Positions 45,051 to 53,940 of a stretch of 64,000 nt of DNA are shown one piece after another. The notes beneath the pieces were generated by a model that saw nothing but the letters and a program-made list of their open reading frames with translations, was not told the DNA's origin and made no database searches. Positions within the stretch are counted from its first letter, which is position 1, and each line of letters begins with the position of its first letter. Position numbers and translations under genes: made by a program. This stretch comes from Alphaproteobacteria bacterium (GTDB lineage: Bacteria; Pseudomonadota; Alphaproteobacteria; RF32; CAG-239): the NCBI GenBank assembly GCA_017465945.1, contig JAFTVD010000026.1, positions 1 to 64,000 on the forward strand. The letters run 5' to 3'.

Positions 45051-45077
45051 ATTTAATTATGGTTTTAATTTAATTAT
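45051..45077. promoter_or_regulatory. Direct repeats upstream of the HxlR gene, possible autoregulatory operator
   Basis: ATTTAATTAT occurs at 45051-45060 and 45068-45077, a period of 17 bp, just before the minus-strand HxlR start codon at 45034. The region is A/T-rich, so chance is a real alternative. Confidence 0.35.
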
Positions 45078-45089
45078 CGTTTTTTATTT

Positions 45090-46034
45090 TTACAAGTTAT
45101 TTTTGTATTTCATACAAGCTTTCTTTACTTCATCTACACTTATATCGTTAATTGATGTTTTGCCAACAAAATTAACAACATTGGGACTTTTATCCTGAGC
45201 ATGAGCAGTTTGGGGCCCAAAGAGCGCAATTACATTTGCTTTAGATATACTAACAAAATGTGTTGGTCCTGTATCATTACCTACAGAAACGAGAGCTTTT
45301 TTACCAATTGGAGGTAAGTCTGTCATCAAAGTTTTATCCATTAAGCTTATTGCACTTGGGCATATATCTATTATTTTTTCAATATTTTCTTTTTCTGCAC
45401 TTGTTCCTATGATTACAGTTTTTATTCCATCATTATCTAATTGTTTGGCTAAATTTCCATAGTTTTGAGGAGACCAACGTTTATAATCATGCCCCATTGA
45501 ACACCCTGGAATTAGAAGGACAAAAGGATTTTGTGGTAAAATATTTTCGATATCTTTGGATAATTTGCAAAAACTTAAATCTTCTGCTTCTATTTCTAGG
45601 TTATATGGTTTAGTTTCTTTTTTTCCCATACTAAAAGGATATTTTTTATAGAAAATAACTTCTTTAAAATTAGAATCTTCATCTTTTCTTGGATATCTTA
45701 TAACTAAATTATGATTTGAAAGAAATCTTGCTAGTGGTAAATATTTTTTCACCACTCTTTTTGAGCCTTGAAGATTATAAATTATATCAAAATTTCCATC
45801 TACTATTGTTTTTTTTATGATTCTATACCAGTCAGAAACTTTATATGTGCGATTATCTATCACAATATTATCAAAATAACCAGATGACAAGGCTAATTTT
45901 TCTTGTGCTTTAGCTGTTACTAGAGTTATATCAGCTGTTTTATGAGCTTTTCTTATACTTTTCATTAGCTCTAATTGGTGAATAAAATCACCAAATGCAC
46001 CATGCTTTATCACTAGTATTTTTTCGTTTTTCAT
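45090..46034 (-). CDS. Family 9 glycosyltransferase (heptosyltransferase-like)
   Basis: A 314-residue GT9 enzyme of the kind that adds heptose to the LPS inner core. Marks are the N-terminal ILVIKHGAFGDFIHQL, the mid-protein FVLLIPGCS-type strand, VIIGTSAEKE, and the C-terminal VGNDTGPTHFVSIS followed by ALFGPQ. A transferase for another nucleotide sugar cannot be excluded. AAGGA lies before the ATG. It is 31 nt downstream of the CgeB-like gene on the same strand. Confidence 0.88.
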   Translation of the reverse strand: MKNEKILVIKHGAFGDFIHQLELMKSIRKAHKTADITLVTAKAQEKLALSSGYFDNIVIDNRTYKVSDWYRIIKKTIVDGNFDIIYNLQGSKRVVKKYLPLARFLSNHNLVIRYPRKDEDSNFKEVIFYKKYPFSMGKKETKPYNLEIEAEDLSFCKLSKDIENILPQNPFVLLIPGCSMGHDYKRWSPQNYGNLAKQLDNDGIKTVIIGTSAEKENIEKIIDICPSAISLMDKTLMTDLPPIGKKALVSVGNDTGPTHFVSISKANVIALFGPQTAHAQDKSPNVVNFVGKTSINDISVDEVKKACMKYKNNL

Positions 46035-46065
46035 CTATTTTTCCTTAATATATAATATACCCTTA

Positions 46066-47136
46066 TTATTTTATTAATGTTTTATATGGATAGTCTTTTT
46101 CGTTAAAACTTCCATCTATTACTGACATTAGATATTTTGCAACTTTTGTTTCATTAAATAATTCATGATATTTTTTATATCCATTTTGAGCCACAATCTG
46201 ACGTTGTTTAGGATTTTCTATATAATAATTTATCTTATCAATTAATTCGTCTTTTGTTTCATAAAAAGCAATTTCATCTTCTGTAAAAATATCACCAAAA
46301 CCTGTTTTTCTATCAACAAAAGTTAAACACCCCTGCCCCATGGCATGAGCCATTCTATCTGATGAGTATAAATAATCACTGCTTAATCTTGAAATATTTA
46401 ATACCATTGCAGAATTTGCTAGACCTTCTAAATAACTTATACCATCAAGTGATGGGGAATTTAATCTAGGAAAGAGTAATTTATTTGATTTTACATTATT
46501 TGTTATTATCTCTGTTAATTCTTTAGAGGTTATAAGTTTACCTTCCAAGTCTCGTTTAGAATTTGGAGAGGCTGCAAAGAATAAATCATATTTTGGATTT
46601 GGATTTTCATAAACTTTTGCTGTTTCTATTGAAGCATCTACTGGGTTTGGAATAAAGAACACCTTATTTTTTTCTAAGTCTAATACACTTAATAAACGAC
46701 TATCTGCTGTGGTTATAAAGGTGTAATCAACAACCTCTAATTTGCTTTTGATATTTTTTATATTATTTATACAAGACGGCTCAATAGGATTAACAGGATC
46801 AACATTCCACTGAATAATTTTTACATCTTTTAATTCCTCTTTTATTTTTTTTAAGGTTTCTATTGAGATTGTATCTGCATGACCTAAAATAATTACATCT
46901 GGTTTTAGGTTAATGCAATATTTATAGAAATTTTCATTAGCTTTACGATTTCCTAAAAAGTTTTTGTGCCCCAAAAAACCAAAAGCTTTGGCTATATCTC
47001 TATCACTATAACACAATACTTGATGATTAAGACGAATTAAACCTTGTGTTAATTTATATCCCATTGATGCCATATAGCACCCTTTTAGGCGGATAGTATT
47101 AAAATTTGCACAATGAACTATTCTTTTAGGTGTCAT
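46066..47136 (-). CDS. CgeB-like GT-B glycosyltransferase
   Basis: A 356-residue soluble GT-B enzyme of the CgeB/Glyco_trans_1_2 type: IVHCANFNTIRLKGCYMASMG-like opening, PDVIILGHADTIS, QWNVDPVNP, VFFIPNPVDASIE, and a C-terminal SSDRMAHAMGQGCLTFVDRKTG with the closing helix YYIENPKQRQIVAQNGY. It resembles the C-terminal half of the 611-residue protein at 18919-20754. With the GT9 gene it probably acts on LPS core or O-chain. The donor sugar is unknown. Confidence 0.8.
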   Translation of the reverse strand: MTPKRIVHCANFNTIRLKGCYMASMGYKLTQGLIRLNHQVLCYSDRDIAKAFGFLGHKNFLGNRKANENFYKYCINLKPDVIILGHADTISIETLKKIKEELKDVKIIQWNVDPVNPIEPSCINNIKNIKSKLEVVDYTFITTADSRLLSVLDLEKNKVFFIPNPVDASIETAKVYENPNPKYDLFFAASPNSKRDLEGKLITSKELTEIITNNVKSNKLLFPRLNSPSLDGISYLEGLANSAMVLNISRLSSDYLYSSDRMAHAMGQGCLTFVDRKTGFGDIFTEDEIAFYETKDELIDKINYYIENPKQRQIVAQNGYKKYHELFNETKVAKYLMSVIDGSFNEKDYPYKTLIK

Positions 47137-47170
47137 TTATACCTCTTTTTTAATAAAACAAAGAATTTAT

Positions 47171-47195
47171 CTTGTTTTATGGTATATAAAACAAG
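47171..47195. other. Perfect palindromic hairpin between psd and the CgeB-like gene
   Basis: CTTGTTTTAT (47171-47180) and ATAAAACAAG (47186-47195) form a 10-bp stem with a 5-nt loop. It follows psd on the minus strand but lacks a clean T tract, so it may be a weak terminator or an operator in front of the CgeB-like gene. Confidence 0.45.
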
Positions 47196-47241
47196 GCATA
47201 TCTTTCAACAAATCATCTTGAAATATCAACAATTTTGTTGG

Positions 47242-48111
47242 TTATTTGGCTTTTATCTCGCCTAATTTGGTACCCATTTTTACTTTTGTATCAATAGACA
47301 AACCTTTAGCAAACTCTACTTTTTTAGGCTCAAAAACGCAAATTGTAGTACTTCCAAGTTTAAAGCGACCAAGTTCATCACCTTTTTTGATTACGATATT
47401 ATCTTTTGAATAATCATATATTGTAATTTCTCTTCCACATTTTGGTGCAACAACTCCTGCAAAAACAGTTTCAATACTTGCAACAATAGTTGCTCCAACC
47501 ATTACAACGGCAAATTTACCAATTTTTTCATTATTAAAGAAACATACAACTCTTTCATTTCTGGCAAAAAGGTTATCTACATTTTGGGCTGTTAAAGGAT
47601 TTACAGAAAACAAATCACCTGGAATAAAAATCATTTTTTCTAATTTACCAGTATAGGGCATATGAACTCTATGATAGTCTTTTGGTGATAAATATGTTGT
47701 GATAAAATTACCATTTTCAAATACTTTGGCATCTTTTGGATTACCTCCTAATAGTGCCTCTAAACTATAATAACGTCCTTTGGCTTGCAATATTGCATCT
47801 TTATATATATCACCAAATTGACTTATTGTTCCATCTGCAGGATTAGTTATTGCTTTTTCATCTGAGATTATTGGACGAGCGCCTTTTTTTAATTCACGAG
47901 TAAAAAAATCATTAAATGTTTTGTATTTTGTAACATCTTTAATTTTTGCTTCTTCCATATTTACATCATAATATTTTGCAAAATTTTTTATCAAAAATGT
48001 AGTAAATCCACCCATTTGTTTTGATGCAAGTACACCTATTGCTCTTGATAAAAAGGTTTTAGGTATAAAATATTGTGATTTTACTTTAAGATTATCAATT
48101 ATTGATGTCAT
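47242..48111 (-). CDS. psd: Phosphatidylserine decarboxylase
   Basis: Psd converts phosphatidylserine to phosphatidylethanolamine at the inner membrane. The proenzyme cleaves itself at LGST (Ser254 becomes the pyruvoyl group of the alpha chain). FTRELKKGARPI, NPADGTISQFG and YLSPKDYHRVHMPYTG are typical. At 289 residues it is the longer, proteobacterial class with an N-terminal helical part, not the short form common in many Alphaproteobacteria. The synthase gene pssA is not nearby. Confidence 0.93.
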   Translation of the reverse strand: MTSIIDNLKVKSQYFIPKTFLSRAIGVLASKQMGGFTTFLIKNFAKYYDVNMEEAKIKDVTKYKTFNDFFTRELKKGARPIISDEKAITNPADGTISQFGDIYKDAILQAKGRYYSLEALLGGNPKDAKVFENGNFITTYLSPKDYHRVHMPYTGKLEKMIFIPGDLFSVNPLTAQNVDNLFARNERVVCFFNNEKIGKFAVVMVGATIVASIETVFAGVVAPKCGREITIYDYSKDNIVIKKGDELGRFKLGSTTICVFEPKKVEFAKGLSIDTKVKMGTKLGEIKAK

Positions 48112-48189
48112 GTATAATACTCCTTTTTCATAAATCCTTATGAGAAAATAACAATCTAATATTTGATTGTCAACAATATTAGAATAAAA

Positions 48190-48218
48190 AAACTCCCCTG
48201 TTTAAACAGAGGAGTCTT
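48190..48218 (-). terminator. Rho-independent terminator of the lipoprotein gene
   Basis: On the minus strand, GACTCCTCTG-TTTAA-CAGGGGAGTT (one mismatch) is followed by seven T. It lies just after the stop codon at 48223. Confidence 0.85.
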
Positions 48219-48222
48219 TTGA

Positions 48223-49911
48223 TTATTTTCTTTTTGATGATTTGAAAGTTTTAGATGTTCCATCGCTTGCAGTTAATGTTAGGGTATAAGAATTATTGGT
48301 AAAATCTTCTTGATAGCCATCCATTAGTGAGCAATACTTGCCATTTTTTATATGTTTCCACCCTATTTCCTTACAGCTTAAGAAATCTATTGCTGAAATT
48401 AGTTTATTGTTTTCTTGATACCAATAAATAGCATTTGATTTCTCAACTACTCTTGCTAGTCTAAAAGGTGAAGTTTTTGAACTTTGAGCAACGGAATTAA
48501 ACCCTGAATATCCTGTTTGGGTATATGTAAATGAAGAAGGAAAACTTTCCTCATATTCACAAACTCCCCAATCATATCCTTCTTCATAGCGAACAACCAC
48601 ACACTTTTTGGTTGTTGAATTTGCTACATCATAGATAGCACTTATGTAATGTGTTATAATTCTGCCATGAGGGGGGATGTTTTCATCATCATTTTCCTTA
48701 TCATCATCTTTTGAAGTATCATCATTGTCATCTGAAGGTGGAGTATCATCTTGTATTAATTTTAAGACGGTTACCACCTTTTTTTCAAACTGTTTTGAAG
48801 CAACTTCGAGCTGAGCGGTAGATGTATTTGATTTATGAGTATCACTTGTTGTAGATATATTGTTATCTACACTAAATTTTATTCCTAAATCAAACGAAAA
48901 AACTTTTTCATCAAGCTCAAAAGACACATCATAATAAGGATAGCTAAAGGTATCACTAAAAGTTTCTTTTTGGTTGGTATACAATAACTTTTTTGTGATA
49001 ATATCTTTGGATATTGTCCAATTATCTTTTTCTATCAAATCAGTATGTGTTGTTTCTTCTGTAAGCTCTTTTGTAAAATCAAAATTTGTAACATCTAAGG
49101 TTTTATATTCTGAACTTAAAAGTCTAACATCTAAAGATGGAGAAGCATATTTATGTCTTTTTTCTCCAGAAATGCTCCATGTGTCAACTTTTTCAACAAA
49201 CAAACTAAGTGTTTGATTGTCTATCCAGTCATAACCTTGATTATAAGATGTTTTTAACAATTCATCATTTGTATTGATTTTTACTTTAGAGTACTCAATG
49301 TAAGCTTTTTCTTGGCCTTTTTTTCCTTTTATCTTTTCTTCCCAATTAACGATAAATTCTAGTGTTGCTAGATATTGGTTATCGTTATTTTTATCTTTTG
49401 ATATTGTTACATTATTAAAATCAGCAGATGATATGGAAACATAGGGCAAAGGAATAATTTGACCATCTTTTTCTACAGTTTGGCTATAATATGTTGCATC
49501 AAGATGAATTACTTCATCATCATCAAACAAGAACGTCTTTTTTATTGTGTGCTTTGTTAGGCTTGGTGATAAAGCTTCGTTATTTGTTGTAGACTTTTTG
49601 TCTTTAAAACTAGGAGTTGGGGACATATCTTTATTAAAATATATCGTATCCTTTTGTTTGTATAACTTTATTGTTACAACAGACGAAAAATTTTCATCAT
49701 CATTTTCTAATCTTGCATTTTGAATGCACAATAAAATAGTTGTGTCGTTCTTTTCTGTCATACTCCACTGACATGAGTGGATTGTTGTATTTGAAAGTGA
49801 TGGAGAGATAGATGAAAACTCATAATTTTCCTCTGAACATCCATACAAAAACACCGATAATATGTATATTACCATGATATACATAAAACTTACTTTTGAT
49901 TTTGTTTTCAT
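48223..49911 (-). CDS. Large lipoprotein of unknown function
   Basis: A 562-residue protein with a signal peptide and lipobox LYGC (lipidated Cys near residue 25). The mature part is rich in beta strands and in Asp, Ser and Thr, with a very acidic linker (about 400-420, mostly Asp, Lys, Glu). Several Cys follow in the last third (KKCVV, WGVCEYEE, LSCKEIG, KYCSL). No enzyme motif is recognised. The leader has no Shine-Dalgarno sequence, only an A-rich stretch, as is usual in Bacteroidetes genes. Transfer from a gut Bacteroidetes is a guess worth testing. Confidence 0.6.
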   Translation of the reverse strand: MKTKSKVSFMYIMVIYILSVFLYGCSEENYEFSSISPSLSNTTIHSCQWSMTEKNDTTILLCIQNARLENDDENFSSVVTIKLYKQKDTIYFNKDMSPTPSFKDKKSTTNNEALSPSLTKHTIKKTFLFDDDEVIHLDATYYSQTVEKDGQIIPLPYVSISSADFNNVTISKDKNNDNQYLATLEFIVNWEEKIKGKKGQEKAYIEYSKVKINTNDELLKTSYNQGYDWIDNQTLSLFVEKVDTWSISGEKRHKYASPSLDVRLLSSEYKTLDVTNFDFTKELTEETTHTDLIEKDNWTISKDIITKKLLYTNQKETFSDTFSYPYYDVSFELDEKVFSFDLGIKFSVDNNISTTSDTHKSNTSTAQLEVASKQFEKKVVTVLKLIQDDTPPSDDNDDTSKDDDKENDDENIPPHGRIITHYISAIYDVANSTTKKCVVVRYEEGYDWGVCEYEESFPSSFTYTQTGYSGFNSVAQSSKTSPFRLARVVEKSNAIYWYQENNKLISAIDFLSCKEIGWKHIKNGKYCSLMDGYQEDFTNNSYTLTLTASDGTSKTFKSSKRK

Positions 49912-50149
49912 ATTTTTTTGTATTTTATGGTTTAACTTTTATTTACAAATCACAAACTAAGAAATAAATTTTATAAAAATAAACAATATAATTTTTTAAT
50001 TAAACAATAATAACTTTTCAAAGCGTATCGTATATTTAAAAAAATAAAAATCAAGTATTTTTGTCATTAATTTTTCATTTTGTCTATATTTGCTTGACAT
50101 TTATAGTTTATATGCTAATATTTGGTAGAAATTTTAATTATTATTGCCT

Positions 50150-50881
50150 ATGAATTATGAAAAAGTTAAAGAGTTACTCTTAGATGATTCTAAGAACCTC
50201 ACTTCAAAAGAAGCTGAAGAAATACTTTCTTTTCTTCAAGAAAACTCAAGAGCTCGTGCATGGTTGCTGAGTAATAAAAGTTGTACTCAATACATTGAAT
50301 GTTACAAAGGGTTTAATAGTAATACAGAACTTCATGAGTTTACCTTAAGTAATATCAGGGTTCCATCTTTGAAGATTGCTACTAAGTTTTTTGAAACTTA
50401 TGATGATATGGTCATCGATTTTTTCATCAAACTTATGGTTTTACCTCAACTTTATGATGTTGGCTCTGTGGTTTTTGCTTGGCCATACATGTCAGAAAAA
50501 ATCATTCGTTTGTTGCATGAAAATTTGGTTAAGTTCCTTTGTATTAGTAGTAACTTTGTATTTAATTTTAAAGATGATACAAAGTTAGAATGCGTAAAGA
50601 CATTGTTTGAGCTTTTCGAAGGCGACATCAACTATTTAGAGCTTTTGGCTGTTAACTCGCTAAATATAGATTGGAGCAAACTTTCATCTAATTATGAGGG
50701 AAGTATGTCTGGTTCAATGTTTGTTAAATTGTATGCTTTTAGTACTCATTTCTTTTTTGAATTTGATGAGGATTATGCTTCGTTTAGAAAGCTTTTTTCG
50801 CACTATTTGTATTACAATATTTTCCTTCAAGAAGATTTCATTAAAGAATTTAACAAACAAAGAGGATTTATTTTTAGCTAA
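50150..50881 (+). CDS. Orphan helical protein of unknown function
   Basis: A 243-residue soluble, mainly alpha-helical protein with no signal peptide and no recognised motif. The leader lacks a Shine-Dalgarno sequence. A TATATTTG octamer at 50085-50092 with TTTG at 50060-50063 loosely resembles the Bacteroidetes -7/-33 promoter pattern. ATG 50150 is preferred to the TTG at 50144. It is a monocistronic unit diverging from the lipoprotein gene and closed by a strong terminator. The 233-nt region before it shows no other gene. Confidence 0.55.
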   Translation: MNYEKVKELLLDDSKNLTSKEAEEILSFLQENSRARAWLLSNKSCTQYIECYKGFNSNTELHEFTLSNIRVPSLKIATKFFETYDDMVIDFFIKLMVLPQLYDVGSVVFAWPYMSEKIIRLLHENLVKFLCISSNFVFNFKDDTKLECVKTLFELFEGDINYLELLAVNSLNIDWSKLSSNYEGSMSGSMFVKLYAFSTHFFFEFDEDYASFRKLFSHYLYYNIFLQEDFIKEFNKQRGFIFS

Positions 50882-50891
50882 ATTTCTTATC

Positions 50892-50920
50892 AAAAAAGTC
50901 GGGTTTTCCCGACTTTTTTT
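50892..50920. terminator. Bidirectional terminator
   Basis: A 12-bp perfect stem AAAAAAGTCGGG (50892-50903) / CCCGACTTTTTT (50908-50919) with a TTTT loop. It serves the plus-strand orphan gene and the convergent VWA/AAA operon. Confidence 0.92.
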
Positions 50921-51236
50921 ATTCTTTTACATCAAATGTGCAATAAATGTTTTTCTTTAATGAAGTTCGCTTTAATACAGCTTTTAAACCTTTAGATGTA
51001 ATTGATGCATATTTTGGGATATATACTTGCGCAACTTCTGGTTCATTTATTGCTTCTTCAAGTTCTATTAAATCTGCAACCTCTTTACTTCCTAAAAGCC
51101 CTTTGATTACCCTCTCCTCTCCTTCTTTATTTACAGGATAAATACGATAACCATTTATTTCCTTATATGGGCGAGCAAGTATTGTCTGCAATACTATTGT
51201 TTCTATCTCGTCTTTAGTAAATGTTTTTTTCATCAT
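50919..51236 (-). CDS. Small protein, third gene of the VWA/MoxR operon
   Basis: A 105-residue soluble protein of unknown family, with a helical N-terminus (KDEIETIVLQTILARP), a short beta region and a charged C-terminus. Its ribosome binding site GGGGAG lies inside the last codons of the AAA gene (Asp-Lys-Gly-Arg-stop), and the start is 1 nt after that stop, so translation is tightly coupled. It may be a subunit or adaptor of the AAA ATPase. It ends at the bidirectional terminator. Confidence 0.65.
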   Translation of the reverse strand: MMKKTFTKDEIETIVLQTILARPYKEINGYRIYPVNKEGEERVIKGLLGSKEVADLIELEEAINEPEVAQVYIPKYASITSKGLKAVLKRTSLKKNIYCTFDVKE

Positions 51237-51237
51237 A

Positions 51238-53868
51238 TTATCTCCCCTTATCTTTCATTGCATTTAGCTCTAATTGTGGTTTATAGTCTTTTTTAGTTAA
51301 AGATATTGCAACTGCATCATTTCCAGTATCTTCTGAAGGTTCAGCAATATATTTAAAGAAATCAACTAAATCATCACCAACTGTTACATCTACAAACGAA
51401 GGTTCAATCCTTAAAATTAAGGCTGAAGCTAAATCTTGTTTGATTGTAGTATCAACAACTTGATTATCAATATAATCGTCTAATAGTTGAAATTTATCGC
51501 TTTTTATCAACTCGTTAGTGTTGGCAAATAAAACACCTTTATCTTTCATTTTTTTTCTATCTTCTGCAGATACTTCAAAATCTGCAAGAATTAACATTCC
51601 TTTGCTAGATTTATTATATATTATATGAGCAGTACCTAATTTATTTTCTTCTTCATTATTAATGATAACTTGAGTTGTGAAAAATTGTTCATGTTGTCCT
51701 AAAACTATATCTGATATATTGTCTGAAACACTATTGTCTTCACATATTTGTTTTACATATGGACTTGAAGCACTTTCTTTTATCATTTTTTTCATATTAT
51801 GTTCACGAAGTTGCGCTAACATAACACTATTAATGAAATCTTTGGTTGTTAACAATTCTTCTCTATTTGTTTCTTGCTTATTAGGTTGAGTTTCCTTAAT
51901 TTCTAGCATGTGGAAAGGTTCTTCCATTGTTGTAGCTATATCTAAATTTGGAACAAATATGAAGCTTCCTTCTGGTGTTTGTGCTAACATTTTTACTGCT
52001 TCATCAAGGGTTTCGTCATCAAAAACACCTTCTGGAGTTAAATCATCTCCGTATTCTTTTTTCATTGATTCAATAAGAGTGTTTTTTACCTCTTCTATTG
52101 CAACGTCTGGAAAATCTTCTTTTTTGGCGTTATAGATATTAGCAAAACTATCTTCACCAACATATCCTGCAAATTCAAAATGATGACTTTTTGCAACTTG
52201 AGTAAGGGTTTTCCAATACCCTTCAATTTTTTCCATATCTCCAGATTTGTCTTCTGATTTTTTTAACATTGCATCTATAGTATCGGGTATTAATATCTCA
52301 TGAAGTTTAGTGACTATTTCATTTTCCAGCATAATACCTCTTACAAATAATTGATTTTTAGAACGGGCTGCTATTTTCTTTGCAACTTCAGCTTGAAGTT
52401 CTTCTTGTGTTTTATGTTTTTTAGGTGTTTTCGTTCTAGAAAATACGCTTACTCCCTTTTTTTCGCCCTTAGGATAACTTATTTTAGAATGTTGTAGAAG
52501 CTTAAATATATATCTTAAATCAACAATTGCTTTGCCATTCAAGTAATTTAAATACTCACTAGGTAGAGTTGCATCTTTAGAAGCTTCATTTATAAGCTCT
52601 TCTGCAGATTGTACAATGGATGCAAAATAAATAGCTGCTTTTATGGTTCTATCTATATGTTTTATATTAAATTTTTCTTCTTCAGGAATTTTCTTTAATT
52701 CTTCTTTTGATAAACCAATAGTTCTCATACGCATTAATTCTTCACTTAATTCTTCTGGATGTTTATCAAAATGCTCACGAGCTTCCATGTATACATGGTA
52801 TGTAGGAACACCTGTTAAATGTTTTAGTGTTCTTGAAATATAATCTTGTAACCTAGCATCTGAAAGTAAACGAATATCAATTCCCATACCTGCACGAGAA
52901 ATCATTGGATTAGTTAGATCTTTTGCACTTTCTCCGTTTTCTTCTGTTGCGTCATTTGCTGTTGACAAAAAATTGAATATTTCTGGAATTTCTTGTCTAT
53001 CTATAATAAATTCTCTATTATCTTCGCCTTTTAATCTTAATTGTTTTCGTCCTGGTTCTGAAAAAAAGGCTTCAATTTGTAACCATGCATCAACTTTTGG
53101 AGCTCGATTATTTTCATCTCTAATTATAGGACGTCCGTAGTCTGGAGATAACGGGTCAGCTAAAGCTCTAAGTAATGGACCATTAGATACGACAAAACCA
53201 AGAGCTGAACTATCTTTATCATATTTTATATTTTCTAATTTCATCACTTCATCACATACTTTCTCAATAAAAGCTGATTCTTCTTGTATGCCGTTCCAAT
53301 CAATGGCTAAAATTTTCTTTCCATCTCTTGTTTCTTGAGTAATGTTTTTATTACCAAACATTTGTTTTAGATATAAAACTGTTTGTGGTGAAATTTCTTC
53401 TCCTTTTTTTTGTTTTTCCTTGATATAAGCATTGATTACTCTTTGTTTTCTTGTTTGATCAACGCTAAATGTTGTTACCTTATATAATTCATCAGGATTT
53501 TCAATATTATTACAATCGACCATTATAGCACCTCTAGGGTGTACTAATTCACTAAGAGCTTGTGTAATAAATGTTTTACCAGTACCAGGTGCTCCCATTA
53601 CTGTATAAGCATAACTTTTGCTATCTTTAGGTGTTCTTGTTTTGTCAAGACGCATTAATACTTCTGTCATATCCTTCATCATAACAGGATCTGGTACAAC
53701 ATTTCTAATAAAAAAACCGTAGAACTCTTCTGGTGTTTCATCTCGCATAGAAGGGATTGTAATTTTATCTTCTTCAGATGATGCCCATATAACGTTACCT
53801 GTAACTTTATCTATTATTGGAATGGGGAATTCTTCTGTTCCTAATTCATAAAGTTTAATTTTTGGCAT
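51238..53868 (-). CDS. Large MoxR-type AAA+ ATPase
   Basis: An 876-residue AAA+ protein. Walker A is GAPGTGKT (residues 92-99), Walker B is IIRDENNRAP (as DEINRAP in MoxR), and sensor 1 is in FLSTANDATEENG. The ATPase core (about 50-370) is like MoxR, but the following 500 residues, which are helical and include charged linkers, are not in ordinary MoxR proteins of about 330 residues. MoxR ATPases usually act with a VWA-domain partner, here encoded 72 nt upstream on the same strand. AGGAGATGG precedes the start. Confidence 0.82.
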   Translation of the reverse strand: MPKIKLYELGTEEFPIPIIDKVTGNVIWASSEEDKITIPSMRDETPEEFYGFFIRNVVPDPVMMKDMTEVLMRLDKTRTPKDSKSYAYTVMGAPGTGKTFITQALSELVHPRGAIMVDCNNIENPDELYKVTTFSVDQTRKQRVINAYIKEKQKKGEEISPQTVLYLKQMFGNKNITQETRDGKKILAIDWNGIQEESAFIEKVCDEVMKLENIKYDKDSSALGFVVSNGPLLRALADPLSPDYGRPIIRDENNRAPKVDAWLQIEAFFSEPGRKQLRLKGEDNREFIIDRQEIPEIFNFLSTANDATEENGESAKDLTNPMISRAGMGIDIRLLSDARLQDYISRTLKHLTGVPTYHVYMEAREHFDKHPEELSEELMRMRTIGLSKEELKKIPEEEKFNIKHIDRTIKAAIYFASIVQSAEELINEASKDATLPSEYLNYLNGKAIVDLRYIFKLLQHSKISYPKGEKKGVSVFSRTKTPKKHKTQEELQAEVAKKIAARSKNQLFVRGIMLENEIVTKLHEILIPDTIDAMLKKSEDKSGDMEKIEGYWKTLTQVAKSHHFEFAGYVGEDSFANIYNAKKEDFPDVAIEEVKNTLIESMKKEYGDDLTPEGVFDDETLDEAVKMLAQTPEGSFIFVPNLDIATTMEEPFHMLEIKETQPNKQETNREELLTTKDFINSVMLAQLREHNMKKMIKESASSPYVKQICEDNSVSDNISDIVLGQHEQFFTTQVIINNEEENKLGTAHIIYNKSSKGMLILADFEVSAEDRKKMKDKGVLFANTNELIKSDKFQLLDDYIDNQVVDTTIKQDLASALILRIEPSFVDVTVGDDLVDFFKYIAEPSEDTGNDAVAISLTKKDYKPQLELNAMKDKGR

Positions 53869-53940
53869 TTTCCATCTCCTTTAGTTTCCTTTATATTTTA
53901 TGATTATAGCATAATTTTTATGTCGTTTCAACCTTTTTTA

